From NCBI GenBank assembly GCA_003254905.1, contig QANU01107126.1, positions 244,180 through 308,179 on the forward strand: a stretch of 64,000 nt of DNA, given 5' to 3'. The notes beneath the pieces were generated by a model. It had not been told where the DNA came from. It was given only the letters and a program-made list of their open reading frames with translations, and searched no databases. Source of the DNA: Nissolia schottii (Eukaryota; Streptophyta; Magnoliopsida; Fabales; Fabaceae). Below are positions 11,111 through 23,713 of the stretch, in pieces; positions within the stretch are counted from its first letter, which is position 1; every line of letters starts with the position of its first letter. A program made the translations under genes and the position numbers.

Positions 11111-13990
11111 ATTGTGATTATTAGAGATTTAGTTTTGTAAAATGTTTACATATGATAATTTTATTTTTATTTACGTGATATGTTAGTATTTTATGATATT
11201 ATCATTATTTATGATGTGTATTATTTTTTTAAAGAAAATTATCAAAATAATAGTGCTTATATATGTTTTGTGACTAGTGCGACAATGTACATTTTTAAAA
11301 ATCAAACATATCTTACTCATAAGATAATGAGATAAGAAAATGATAACACAATCATTGGTAGAATCAAGGTTTGAATGCTTTAGAAGAGCTAATATTTTAT
11401 TTCCCGAAGAAACAAAAATTATGATACACTACTATCTATCAATTCATAAAGATGAATGATAGCTCTAAAAGAGTTATTATTATTTTTTTCAAAAAAATAA
11501 AATTTATAATGCACCACTATGTCATAAAGATGACCGAAGACTCTAGAAGAACTACTATTCTCTTTCTGAGAGAAACACATACCAACTTGTCACTTTTCCT
11601 TGCAACCTAGACAATATAATCAATTTAGTGAATCAAAATCATAGAATCAAAAGAGAAACTGACAGAACTACACCATAATAGAGCAAGAAAATGAAGAAAT
11701 TGTGCATTTTTTTTTCTATTGGGAATATAATAGTGTAGGGTAGAGAGATTCCTTATGCTCCTAGTTGCTGAAGTCCTAATTTCTGAAGCGACACCTTATT
11801 CACGTATGACACTCTGTTATACTTTTTTCTTATTAACTGACTAATTATTATTCATAAGGCCCATTAACTAGTGGCCCAATGAGTTCATAAAATTCATCAT
11901 ACAAAATTATATGAATGAGTTCATTTTTTCAGTTGCATATTTATAATCGATAAAAAAAAAACTTTTAGTTGCATATTGTTAATACCAGTTATTTAAAATT
12001 TTGATACTCAACAACTTTCAATATAGAATCTTCAAGTGGCTCAAGGCATCCAAACTCATTTCATGAACACAATAAAAATGGAAGTAAATCAAAGAAACAA
12101 CAACTTAACATTCAAAATAATTTAATTGCAAGGTTTCTTCAATGAAGAAAATGACATTATGATAAAGAGAAGTAGAAGCTCATATCTGCGCGCAGTAGCA
12201 GAATAATTTATGTACCTCAGGATGAGAATAAAATAGAGAGAATCCACATAAACTCATAATCAAGACTCGTTATGCAAGGAAAAGTCAATTCAGTTGTACT
12301 TCCCAAATTTGGTTTTCTTTTGATTGATTTGCATATACCCAAGCAGGTGTTTTTAAGTTTATATACATTGGTTGCTGTAAAATAAAAAAGACACAGTAGA
12401 TATTATTCATGAGTTGGTTGCCTTACCATCCAACCATCCCTACCTTTGCTTTTCCTTTGAAGTCAGTCAATCAGTCATTCCATGGGTTATTTTGAATGGT
12501 CTTCTTTCTCCATTTTTTTCAGGCTTATATATGCCAAGACATTATTAACATCGGAAAACTTGAAACTTGTTGACACCCATGTACTAGTTCATCAACTTCT
12601 ATTGTAAGAAGACCTTATATTTTTTAACTGTTGGATTAATATTATATGTCTTTTAAAAGTGAAAAAAGTGAGTATATGATGGACGAATTTGACTTACCTT
12701 CTCATTTTAAACTTCTCCAATATTTTGGCATTGTGGATATCTACCTAATCATCCTTTCACTTCTTGTTATACTGATATAGAAGTTGACTAATTGTTATCT
12801 TTCTCCTCTTTTGTTGATTACCCTTTACCTTTTCTTGCATGTATATAGAAAGAACTGTACTTGAGATTGAGAATATCATCTCGAGACTTGTTTTAATTAT
12901 ATATACACGGATAAGGAAAATGACGTAATCAACAGATTAAACTATAGCTTGAATACAGTTATATCCCGGTAAATGAAAGTAACTTTTGATTTTAGTCAAT
13001 GGCATGCCAATTTGAAGGATGTGTGGTTTATAATTAGTCTAGTATATATAGCAGCCATGAAATTGCGGCTTCTTTTATTCAAAACGAGTGAGTTATATAT
13101 ACAGGCCTTCACCTTTTACATATATGTTATTATCTTAAGAACGCTTATTATAATAAGGATTGGAAAATTGATTAATGGCCCGAGGTCAATGTCACACGAA
13201 AATGTACGAAACGATTGTACACCGCTTGATTCCGATCGAGCAGTTTCATCACAATTCCAACATGATTAGTTATTAAAAAAAGTTTAACAGCTGATAGCAC
13301 TTCCTTGAAAAATCCTGTAACACATTTTCGATTTATTTAGCACTACTCGAAGGATTGACATACTAATTAATAAGACTCAATAATATGGATCGACATGAAA
13401 GGTTTTGATTTGTTTCTTGACAAAAATTCTTTAATCATTATCATATGATTAGACAATTATGTATAAATACTATTATAACTGAGTCTACACCAACTGACAT
13501 GTTTTAATTTTAAAATGAACAACTTTATTTTCTTTTAAACTTGTCTATCATTACAAGAACGAAAATAATGCAAGCATGAGAAATACATAAAATAAATAAA
13601 TAATAGTGCCAAGAACTGCAATGATGAGTTAGCGATAAAATGAAGAATGATTGTATCATGATTAGTGTTTGAAACGATAATAATTATAATATATAGCTGA
13701 GAGAGATATATCGATAAGATGATGGGAGGACAATAATGATCAGTTAGTTGGAAATATCAAGTGATCATGGCACTAAAATGGCATAATGATGTTAAGTTTT
13801 AAATAATAATTCCTTCATGCTTGATACATAGTATATTACTTAAATGAGCTGGTTTTGAATTAATATATTTAACTAATTAATTGACAGTAGCATGCAATAA
13901 AAAGGAGTTTTTGCCTGATCTTTTAGATAACTTCTTTTAAAAGCACTTAGTAAAAAAATGTCTACTGTCTTGAAGAGCTCTTCTACGGGA
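11111..13990. other. Long AT-rich stretch with no supported gene
   Basis: Only short chance ORFs are present. A pair of related segments occurs at about 11385-11480 and 11480-11570 (both with CTCTA.AAGA.TTA..ATT and CATAAAGATGA), suggesting a decayed tandem duplication. Nothing else was recognised. Confidence 0.5.
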
Positions 13991-14299
13991 GCAGTGAAAT
14001 GAATCAAAAAGGCCCAAATGGCCCAAAATATACAAGAAGTGAGAAGGCAACAATAACTAGCTTATGGCCCAAAGGGGTACGTACTGAAGGCATATTTAGC
14101 AGCTCTAAGAGGAACCCAAAAGATGGCATGACGAATATAGAAAGGTCTCACGCCCTTCTTTCAGTAATTTCTGTATCATCTCTAAATTCTGCGGTTACTC
14201 ATGGTCCTAATTCCTGTTAATTAAGGCATGCGGGTGGCACTATTCATTGGAGGGACAATGTTGCATTGCTGATTCTGTTTATGTTTTTGAATTACTGAT

Positions 14300-15214
14300 G
14301 ATGATACTGAATGCTCATTGTTCTTTGATACTTGATATTTGTAATTTCACATTGTTTGGGATGAGATTTAGGGCAACCCAAAAGCATAATTAAGGAAGCC
14401 GAAAGACTCCGTCTCATTACACAAATGAATTTTTTGTGATTACCATTGGGCTGAGCTATGTCCCACTCCTTGTGAGGACTAACGCGAATGTTGCTGAGAC
14501 CCAATGAACATGAACGAGTGGACTTTAGCCTAGTATGGGGGAACTACATAGGTCTGGGAGTGGTGGCTTTGGAGAGGTAGGGGGCCTAGGGGAGGGAAAT
14601 CCCATCTTCCCGAGGACGCCGCAGAAAGCTTGCTTGATGGAACAAGTCACTGTAACGTTGTCATGCTCTGATATGGCCTAGGTACTGAACCACCAATTTG
14701 AGAGAGAAATCACCTAGTCTAAGCTTTGGAAAAAGGGGGTTTGGTAGAGGTAGTGTAAAAGAGGAACCCTAATGTAACCTAAGGGAAAAGTATCATGTTA
14801 GAGTTGGTAGCCTTTGGGCCAATGAATGGAGGTAAAGTGTGAAATGGGATTGATCATATCCTAAAAAAGTGAGTGAGGTCAGCAAGAAAAGGGGAAAAGG
14901 ATATGGGATAGCAAAAGGAGAGGGCAAGAGGGAGAAGGATAAAAAAGGAGGGTGACCGATGAAAATAAGAAGAAATAGGATAGAGAGAACACAAAACAAA
15001 GAGAGAGGGACGTCTTGGCGAAACTACTACAGGGGCTGAACCACGAAATCATCCCCTGATAAGCTTCCACGGTGGCATATTCTGTTCAAGGACCTTTCTT
15101 GGGGCTCGGTGTTGGTTCTCCTAAGTTGATTGAGCCTCGGTCATTTCCCTCCTCTCTTATCATTCTTCCCATTTTCTCCTAAGTTTATATGAACCTAATT
15201 TTTTATTCGAAACA
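14300..15214 (+). mobile_element. Probable LTR 3' portion of a Tat/Ogre-like gypsy element (left edge unknown)
   Basis: The sequence ending CGAAACA at 15214 is followed by TTTGGCGACTCCGGTGGAGA. This has the form of the primer-binding site used by Tat/Ogre-type gypsy elements (TGGCGACTC, arginine tRNA). The preceding 900 bp is non-coding, purine-rich on this strand, and lacks host-gene signals, as expected for an LTR. The left boundary given is arbitrary. Confidence 0.38.
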
Positions 15215-15215
15215 T

Positions 15216-15231
15216 TTGGCGACTCCGGTGG
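15216..15231 (+). promoter_or_regulatory. Putative retrotransposon primer-binding site
   Basis: TTGGCGACTCCGGTGG lies one base after the proposed LTR end and matches the tRNA-Arg-type priming sites known from Ogre/Tat elements. Confidence 0.45.
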
Positions 15232-15239
15232 AGAGGATT

Positions 15240-16285
15240 TTGTGAGTTATAGCAGAATGAGAAGAGGTCTGAAAGAAAGAAGCCACAATCGTAGCCATGA
15301 CCAACACGTGTCGCCATTTGCGATCACACTAAAAGAAGCCACCTCTAGCAGCGACAATATGTGGCCATAACGAAGACCCACGAGCATTGGCACCAACACA
15401 GAACCTCGTTGCAGTACTTCCTTCCTCTTTTCTCTTACAAGCCACAAGCAGCTAGCAGAGCGCCGAAAGCAAATAGCAAGTCGCGACGTAGAGCGAGCTT
15501 CGAACGTGTCACCACCTCCAGCAACGAGATCTATTGATGGCACTCGAGAATCGGTGATGAGAACATCTCAATATACTCTATTGAGATATTCTAACAATTA
15601 GATAGTTGGCGAGGACAAAGCAAATGTTGTGTGCAAGGGAAGTAAGGTTGCAACTGTCAACTCCTGCAACCACGCAAGCACAGGTCACAGCGACAACACG
15701 CTAGAGTCGTGGTGTTGAGAGCGAATCTGACAATTAGAATGGTAGCTAGTACAAAGGAGGCCATAGGGCGGTGAGCGCAAGTGGTAGGCAACGGTAACGC
15801 CGTCGTCATTTTCTACTTGTACGAGTGAGAAAGGAAGGCTGAAAATGGACCCTTCAGAATTAAGGCCACCTAATGGGCCAAGCCCAAATCTCTACTATAA
15901 AAATATTTATTGGCTGAGTTCTTATCAATGGTGAGTTAATGGGCCAAGCCCAAGTCTGTTCTGTCTACAAAGAATTAATGACTGACTAATTGAAGTTATT
16001 GGGCCAAACTCAAGTCTGCATTTACAAAGGATGGGTTTCAAAGGAACATAAGAAAAAAACGAGGACGTTGCAAATTACACAAGTATTGTGGCGGCAATTC
16101 ATCACGCTGGTCAACAAGATAGGTCAAACAAGATGGTTGTCATCACGTATTTGGAGGAAAAGCTAAGTGTACTCGTCCCTTGATATTTTATTTCGATTTA
16201 TAAAAGAAGTACAGTTAAGATGTTTGATCTTTTATCATTTGTCTTGTTTGTTATTCTTGTTATGCAAAATTTCTATGGCTTCTTA
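15240..16285. other. Non-coding stretch, probable retroelement leader and spacer
   Basis: There is no long ORF. Between 15865 and 16020 a unit containing TGGGCCAAGCCCAA(A/G)TCT appears three times about 60 bp apart, a small decayed tandem repeat. Nothing else was recognised. Confidence 0.4.
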
Positions 16286-16289
16286 CTTC

Positions 16290-17180
16290 TTGTTACGAAT
16301 TTTCACGGAAAGTATACCGCATCATATAAGTAATAAAATTGAGTATAATACACCCAGGTTGTCGATCCCACAAGGATAAATTAATTGATAATTATGAGTA
16401 TTGAAAGAGAATGATGTTCTTGTTGATTTGGAGAACAAACAATAAACAGAAAATTCAATAATTAAGAAGACAATAAACAAAGATTACATTCAAATGATAA
16501 GGGGTTAGGGTACTTAAATTTGTCTATGCTAATTTTATCAATTTTAATCTCAGTTATTCAATTCTTGTTCGACTCCATTAAAAATTAAAAAACCCACTCT
16601 TAATCACTAACATCTGTCAATAGTTAACGATTTTCTTTCAACCCAACCGATCACCTAATCTCTTAGTATGAACAAGCTAGGCTAAAGCATTAGAATTCAA
16701 TGATTTCTCTAACACGATTACACAAACTGCACAAATTACAAATTATCTCTAATTATATATAGCTTGTGGTTAATTCTTCATTTGCACTCTTGTACTCCTT
16801 TTCTCAAATTGCATACAAGACTAAGGTTCATATGATTGATGACCAGGTAACCAAAACATTAAGCATAGAAGAATGAACTTAAATGACAAACAAACAATTA
16901 TTGAATAACTGCGAATAAAAATTAGAAATTTAACATAAGTTACATCAAGACCCTAACCTAAAAAGGATTAGTTCATCATTAAATTAGAAAACAACATATA
17001 AAGATAAAGAGAGGAAGAACAATAATACATTAGAATGACGAAACGAGAAATGGTGACGCTCCTTTGTAACTCTCAAATTCTCTCTCAAAACTCTATTCTT
17101 AGTGATTTCTAACTCTAGATGATGATTTTTCGCTGCTCTTATCCCCTATATAACCTCATCATGACAAGATGACATTTTCC
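16290..17180. repeat. Probable dispersed non-coding repeat
   Basis: The segment opens with a CGAATTTTCACGG...GTCGATCCCACAAGGATAA motif, a phrase I associate with high-copy plant LTR-type repeats. It continues without coding capacity to a CTATATAACC motif at about 17145. No ends could be fixed. Confidence 0.3.
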
Positions 17181-18677
17181 TTGAATATGTGTTATTGGCG
17201 CTACATGCTAATTAAGTTTATGGTGTCCTCATCATGACACAAGTATAGCAAAATAAAAATTATTATCCCATGAATTACTAGATGAGGGTCACATGCTTAT
17301 CACTAAGCGATGTATTTTATCTTTAGAAAAGAAGAAAGAAAAACGGAAAGCAAGATAGCAATGAGACACTATGTAACTCAGTATTATTGAATTTGAACCA
17401 GTTATGTGAAATCAATTATTTTATAAAGTTAGCTATTTTGAAATGAAGTTATTTATTTATTTTATGAGCATTTCATGTACATTAGTATACCACATCAGAG
17501 CTTCCATCCCTACGTGCGGTCATGTCGTAAGTTTTGAGCTTCACATGTTTCATGCTGTTGTCTTTCTTCAGGGACCAAACTAAAGAGGAAATATCATGTT
17601 ATGATGCGCCACAATGGTATTCTTGTCTCATCTTCATTGCCATTTTGACTTCAGTCCTTCGTTTCATGTTTACCACAAATGGTATGAGGCTCTAAACCAA
17701 CCAAAATATAAAGTTTCTTGTTGAGAACTCAATAAATGCCTAAAGGAAATTATGACTTCGAATATCTTTTAAGAGATTTAATTGTCTTTAGATGTAAAAC
17801 TATACACAAGGCTAAGCAAATTAGAAAGTATGCATAGTTCATACGACATATTCTTTTCGATTGAAATCAACATTATCTAAAGTTCAATGAACTCTACTTA
17901 ATCTGACTCGAACCTAAGACATTGCTTAACAGAAATTGCTTAAGGGAAACCAGAAATCACTTAATCAATCAAGCGTCGGTAAGAAAAATCCGTTCTATAT
18001 ATTAAGTTTACTACCGGAAATCACAAGGCATGGCACATAAATTTAGACCTTATATTTCGCCAAATTGTGTAAAATCATAAAGATAATCGTCGTTACAATT
18101 AAAAGCAGGAATAAACCTAATAGTTGGAACAATCTTCGTATCTTCAACTCGCTAGCATAAGGCATGAAACAAATGATGCCTTGTAGGAGATGGGTGAGGT
18201 TTTGCTAAAACTAAATAAAATCATAATAATACATCTAAAGGGTGTTTAGCATAGATTAGAATTATTTGGATACTGTTAGGATTGAAAAGTTTTCACAAAA
18301 AACTTGGGAAAGGAGCTTCACATGAAGAACCAACTGCACTTACAACTCAAGACCATCTGCACAAACCATGACAACAATCCAATCAGTTTTCTGAAATATC
18401 AAGGATTTGATCAAAAAGAGGAAGTTTGCAACAGAATTTCGGTTTAAATGAACTTGGCATTGCTAATTGCATTTTTTTGGACTAAATCTTCAAACTTGTG
18501 TGTTGTATCTGTATAAGAAAGTGACTATGCAGGGAAGATCTTAAGTAATGAAGGATCTTAGTTTTACAAATCTAGCTAGTGAAAAAATAATAAGTTATTC
18601 ATAAATCCACAGGATTAAGGTAAGTTTTGATAGGTCCATTGAAGAATCTAAAGCATGAATATGGAAATCTATTAACA
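17181..18677. other. Intergenic sequence downstream of the receptor kinase
   Basis: No ORF or repeat with support. The right-hand few hundred bases probably hold the 3' UTR of the minus-strand kinase gene. Confidence 0.5.
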
Positions 18678-21600
18678 TCAATTACCAAAAATAACTTTGA
18701 ACACTTCTAAGCTTTCTTTACCTTTGGAAGAAGCACCTTCATCAAGTGGAGATTCTGATGTGGGAGTGGAAGGTGAATTATTGCTGACATATTCCCTAGC
18801 ATCAATCAACATAGCAATGACCTCTCTCATTGTAGGCCTATTGAGTGGAGATGTGCTGGTGCAGAAGAGAGCAATCTTGAGAATAAGAGACATCTCCTCG
18901 ACTGTTTTTTGCGTGCTCAGATTCAGTCGCTTGTCAAACAGTTCTGGAGTTGGCACCGCGGACTGAATCGCTCTTCTCACCCAAGTCACCAGATCACCGC
19001 CCTGTTCCAAAGGTTGAACAGGTGACCTCCCGGTGACTAGTTCCAATAAAACTACCCCGAAGCTATAGATGTCACATTTCTCAGTCACCTTCATGGTGTA
19101 TGCATATTCTGAAAACATAGTCAACCAAATCAACCATAAGAAACCTGAAGGATTACTATGATTATAAGCTCACAAATGAAATTGAAAAAAAATCTACTTA
19201 GAATTACTTCTAAGTACTAATAAATATCATCAACTTTTGATAATATGCAGTGTCCCATATGATAAAATAAGTATTGGAAAGTACATCATAATAAAAGATT
19301 AAAATGTGACTCAATTATGCTAATCAGTAAAGCTATGATTGATGCAGCTATGCAGTGAACTTATGCTTACCTGGGGCGATGTAGCCATATGAACCTGCCA
19401 CAGCAGACATGGATTTTGAGTAGGAAAAATCAATCAACTTTGCCAAGCCAAAGTCTCCAACATGAGCCTGAAACACTTCATCAAGTAATATGTTGTTCGA
19501 CTTGATATCGCGATGGATGATTTGGGGCTTACAATCATAATGAAGATAGCATAGGCCTTCTGCTGCTCCCAAAGCGATTTTATATCGACTGCTCCAATCC
19601 AGCACGCACGTGCTTGTACTCGAATGAAGTTGTTCCCCAAGGCTTCCATTTTCCATGTACTCATACAAGAGAAGATTAGAGTCCTCGTGATAACAAAATC
19701 CATGCAGCTTCACAATGTTCCTGTGCCTGATCTTTCCAAGGGTAGAAATCTCAGCAAGGAAGCTTCGGTCAACATTTGTTCCTTCTCCACGTGAATTCAG
19801 CTTCTTCACAGCAATCACTTCACCACCATTCATTGTAGCCTTGTAGACGGTACCGCAAGCTCCCCTTCCTATGATTGCCGATTCTGAAAAATTGCCAGTG
19901 GCTTCCACGAGATCTTGGTATGTAAAGCCTTCTTTAGGAAAGTAATAGCTATCCATGACATGAGGCTTTGTTTGCCCTTCAAGTGAAACAAAAGAAGAAG
20001 GGCTGTGGCGGCGCCTCATTGCCCAACATATGCACACGATGAAAATAAGAGAAACGAATCCAACTACCCCAGAAACAATGCTCACTATCTTCTCCCTTGA
20101 TGAACCATCTCTGATCCAGCTTGGCCTTGAAGCATGGGTTGGTACAGACAGATGACAATGATAAGTACCTACTCGGCACAACCCGCTGTTCCCAGCAAAA
20201 TTCGAGAAATCCATCTTCCTAAATGCAGTTGTGTCTGGAACAGTTCCTACCAGCTTGTTGTCAGATACATTGCATACTAAGAGACTCGGGAGGCTACCAA
20301 TTAATGAAGGGATTTCGCCGACAAGTTGATTGTCATTCAAGTAAAGCGATTCCAGCATTTGCAAGTTCCCCAGGCTGTCGGGAATTGTGCCAGAAAGTTT
20401 GTTGTGGCTCAGGTTAAGTGCGATCTGCAGAGCACCGAGTCTTCCCAAATGGAGAGGGATGCTTCCTGAGAATTGGTTGCCACCTAGCTCAAGCTCCGTG
20501 AGACGAATGAGATCCCCCAACGAGCCCGGTATTTCTCCGGAGAGCCTATTGTCTGAAACTTTCAACAGCTCCAAGTTCACCAGCTGGCCAATTTCGTTTG
20601 GAAGCTCACCAGTGAACTGGTTCCTGCTAAGGTCAAGCCTCTGCAGTTTCACACAGTTTCCCAACTCATGAGGAATGCTTCCACTGAAACCGTTAGAGGA
20701 AACATTGAATGTGACAAGTTGTGCCAAATTTCCAATCTCAGAAGGGAGATAACCGACAAAATAATTAGCTGACAAGAGTAGCCTCTCTAGATTCTTCAGC
20801 TGACCTATCCCTGGGCTTATTAGCCCCGAGAACCGGTTCTGATAAAGTTCGAGCGCAGTGAGATTGTGAAGTTCATACAATTCAACAGGTAGGCTTCCTG
20901 CCAACTGGTTGTCCCCCAGCATCAGCTGCACAAGAGACTTGCAAGTCCTTAGCCTATGAGGAATATTTCCGGACAGCCTATTCGACCCGAGGCTCAGGAA
21001 CTGCAGCTTCTGATGTTCACAAAGACGGGAAGGTATCGTACCAACAAGATTATTTGCAGATATATCAAGAATTGTGAGGTTTCTAATGGCTCCAAGGTGA
21101 GGAGGAATCCTGCCCTCGAGTTTATTGTCAAATAGCTGTAAATCCTCCATCAATGTGAGATTTTGAAACTCCACTGGGATTGCACCTGTTAATTTATTCA
21201 TTGACAGGTCTAAATTCTTAAGCAGCCTACACCGCCCGAGCTCCCGAGGAATATGACCCTGCAAATTGTTCTCAAACAGATGAAGCAAGCTAAGATTAGA
21301 TAGTTGACCTAACTCTTTAGGAATGATCCCAATCAAATGGTTTTCAGACAAGTCTATCTCAATAGCATTTGTACAGTTCCCTAGCTCTGCTGGAATTGTT
21401 CCATTCAACTGGTTGGTGTATATGTACAACCTCTTCAACTGGGACAGCCTTCCGATCTCCTTTGGGACATTGCCGAAAAACGAATTTTGATGCAAAGCAA
21501 TCAATTCCAGGCTGCTAATGTTTCCGATCTGGGGAGGAATCACCCCAGACAAAGAGTTTTGCCACAGAATCAAATTGGTAAGGTTCTGAAGCTTCTGCAG

Positions 21601-22326
21601 CTCCCATGGAATGGAACCTTCTAGCTGATTCTGCGCCAAACCCAATACCTCCAGGCTCTCGCACTCGCTAATCTCGGCAGGTATCGGCCCTGAGAATCCG
21701 TTCAGCCCTGCCCTAATAACCCTAAGCTGCTTCAACTTACTAATCGACACAGGAATCCCTCCGGTTAAATTGTTGCTATAAATGACTAGCTCCTCAAGTA
21801 AAGCTAAATTCCCAAGCTCCTCCGGCACTTTGCCGTACATATAATTTTCACAGAGATAAAGCTTCCTAAGGGTTGTGATTCTCCAAATAGGGGTCAGAAT
21901 TTCACCATGAAGCCTATTTGTACAAAGGTCAAGAATCTCTAAGCTACTGCAATTAACCAAACCCTCAGGAATGGGGCCGGAGACGAAATTCTTCGACAGA
22001 TTAAGCTCGAGCAGCCACGGAAGATCGCATATGCTAGGAGACAAAGTGCCAGAGAGATTGAGTTGAAAGAGGCTCAGAGAAGTTACCACAGAACCAGTGC
22101 ATTGTACACCAGTCCAATTGCAAGGGGTGAAATCAGAGGAATTCCAGTTGCGAAGGTTGTTATGTGGATCAAAAAGGGAGGATTTGAACTTCAAGAGGCT
22201 CAAACCCTCTTCATTAAGAGAACTCACAAGGGTTATGCCAAGGCAAGAAAACAGCATCACCAGCACCACCATCATGTGAATGTGAAACCCATTTTGGGAG
22301 TAGGAATTATTCCACTCCAATGCCAT
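18678..22326 (-). CDS. LRR receptor-like serine/threonine kinase (LRR-XI type)
   Basis: Two exons, 22326-19371 and 19108-18678, encode 1128 residues. The intron (19370-19109, 262 bp) starts GTAAGC and ends TTTTCAG, and splicing restores [10 protein letters not shown] across a phase-1 junction. The chosen Met (22326) begins MALEW; the frame upstream has no ATG. In order: a signal peptide (core about residues 18-34), the paired-Cys N-cap (CNWTGVQC), 26 leucine-rich repeats of 24 residues to about residue 710, a transmembrane helix (about 747-770) and a kinase domain. The kinase has the P-loop [11 protein letters not shown] (from G820), Lys841, HRDIKSNN (D940, so an RD kinase) and DFG (D958). 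Family knowledge places it at the plasma membrane sensing a peptide or similar ligand. It resembles Arabidopsis At1g17230 throughout, by recollection. No defect is seen. Confidence 0.95.
19109..19370 (-). other. Intron of the LRR receptor kinase
   Basis: The donor GTAAGC (complement of 19365-19370) and acceptor TTTTCAG (ending at 19109) interrupt the kinase activation segment just after GYIAP. Skipping it leaves 1128 open codons. Reading through it ends the protein after a few residues (GKHKFTA). Confidence 0.9.
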
Positions 22327-22919
22327 TTCTTCTTTAGATAGTAAAATCAAAAGAGAAAAGCATCAAAAGAGCAGAAGCTATGAAAAAATGATCAAAGTTG
22401 GAGCCACTTACTGATCAGAAAGCATGAAGCGAAGTAATTGAAGAACTGCGTAATCAGAAAAAACAAAAAACAAGCACAGCCTATAAGAACAACATGTCAA
22501 AAGCTTCACACAAGGCCAAAACAAGGAAAAAAAGAGAACACAGTGTGTGAACACTGGACACAATTCAGATTAGTATTTCAGAAGCTTCAAGACAAAACAG
22601 AACATAAATGAAATAAATATATAAATAAACAAGCAAACAAATAAAAAATACCGTGTTGTTAAAGGAAGAGTAAGCGGTGGATGAGAGCAACTTGAAGAGG
22701 CCAAAAAAATACAAAAAGAACCCAAATTTGAGGAAATAAAAATAAACCCCTTTTGGTTACAGAGAGAAGAGAAAAAGATAAATAGAGCCAACACAACACC
22801 AATGCATTGAATACAAAACGCAGGGATAAGAAAGAGTGACAAAGACCTACCCTTTTAGGCAGAGATAATGACATAACATTGATTGATGAGAGCATGAAAG
22901 TGGAGCTGAACCGTGAATA

Positions 22920-22923
<4 letters not shown>
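22327..22923 (-). promoter_or_regulatory. 5' flank of the receptor kinase
   Basis: AT-rich, non-coding sequence with a splice-donor-like CAGTAAGTGG (complement near 22412), which could belong to a 5' UTR intron. No clear TATA box was fixed. It runs into an AT microsatellite and an assembly gap. Confidence 0.35.

Positions 22924-22964
<41 letters not shown>
22924..22964. repeat. (AT)n microsatellite at gap edge
   Basis: About 20 AT units run directly into the run of Ns. The simple repeat probably caused the assembly break. Confidence 0.95.
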
Positions 22965-23550
22965 NNNNNNNNNNNNNNNNNNNNNNNNNNNNNNNNNNNN
23001 NNNNNNNNNNNNNNNNNNNNNNNNNNNNNNNNNNNNNNNNNNNNNNNNNNNNNNNNNNNNNNNNNNNNNNNNNNNNNNNNNNNNNNNNNNNNNNNNNNNN
23101 NNNNNNNNNNNNNNNNNNNNNNNNNNNNNNNNNNNNNNNNNNNNNNNNNNNNNNNNNNNNNNNNNNNNNNNNNNNNNNNNNNNNNNNNNNNNNNNNNNNN
23201 NNNNNNNNNNNNNNNNNNNNNNNNNNNNNNNNNNNNNNNNNNNNNNNNNNNNNNNNNNNNNNNNNNNNNNNNNNNNNNNNNNNNNNNNNNNNNNNNNNNN
23301 NNNNNNNNNNNNNNNNNNNNNNNNNNNNNNNNNNNNNNNNNNNNNNNNNNNNNNNNNNNNNNNNNNNNNNNNNNNNNNNNNNNNNNNNNNNNNNNNNNNN
23401 NNNNNNNNNNNNNNNNNNNNNNNNNNNNNNNNNNNNNNNNNNNNNNNNNNNNNNNNNNNNNNNNNNNNNNNNNNNNNNNNNNNNNNNNNNNNNNNNNNNN
23501 NNNNNNNNNNNNNNNNNNNNNNNNNNNNNNNNNNNNNNNNNNNNNNNNNN
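22965..23550. other. Assembly gap (586 N)
   Basis: Run of unknown bases. Frames that appear open across it are artefacts. Confidence 1.
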
Positions 23551-23713
23551 AGATCCCAAGGTACCTTTCGAGGTATATTGCGATGCATCAGGCATGGGAT
23601 TAGGTTGCGTGCTTATGCAAAATCGTCAAGCTGTGATATTCGCTTCAAGACAGTTGAAGCCTCACGAGGCTAATTATCCCACACATGACTTGGAATTGGC
23701 TATTGAGGTTTAA
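23551..23713 (+). pseudogene. Ty3-gypsy RNase H fragment
   Basis: The frame gives [20 protein letters not shown], then ASRQLKPHE and YPTHDLELA. This is the start of the RNase H domain of gypsy pol, including the first catalytic Asp (YCDAS). It then meets a stop codon where the conserved V-x-A-L-x-x-W should follow. The left part lies in the assembly gap, so a longer element may be hidden there. Confidence 0.9.

Noticed and set aside
12973-13269. Plus-strand ORF of 98 codons
   Set aside because: AT-rich composition, no recognisable domain, and no promoter or splice context; likely chance.
15247-15543. Minus-strand ORF of 98 codons after the LTR-like sequence
   Set aside because: No domain and opposite to the inferred retroelement orientation; treated as non-coding leader.
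22326-22350. Receptor kinase start eight codons upstream
   Set aside because: The codon at 22350 is TTG, not ATG; the first ATG in frame is at 22326.
22659-23713. Long open frames of 246-309 codons on both strands across the gap
   Set aside because: They consist of unknown bases plus the AT microsatellite; only the right-hand 54 codons on the plus strand are real gypsy sequence.
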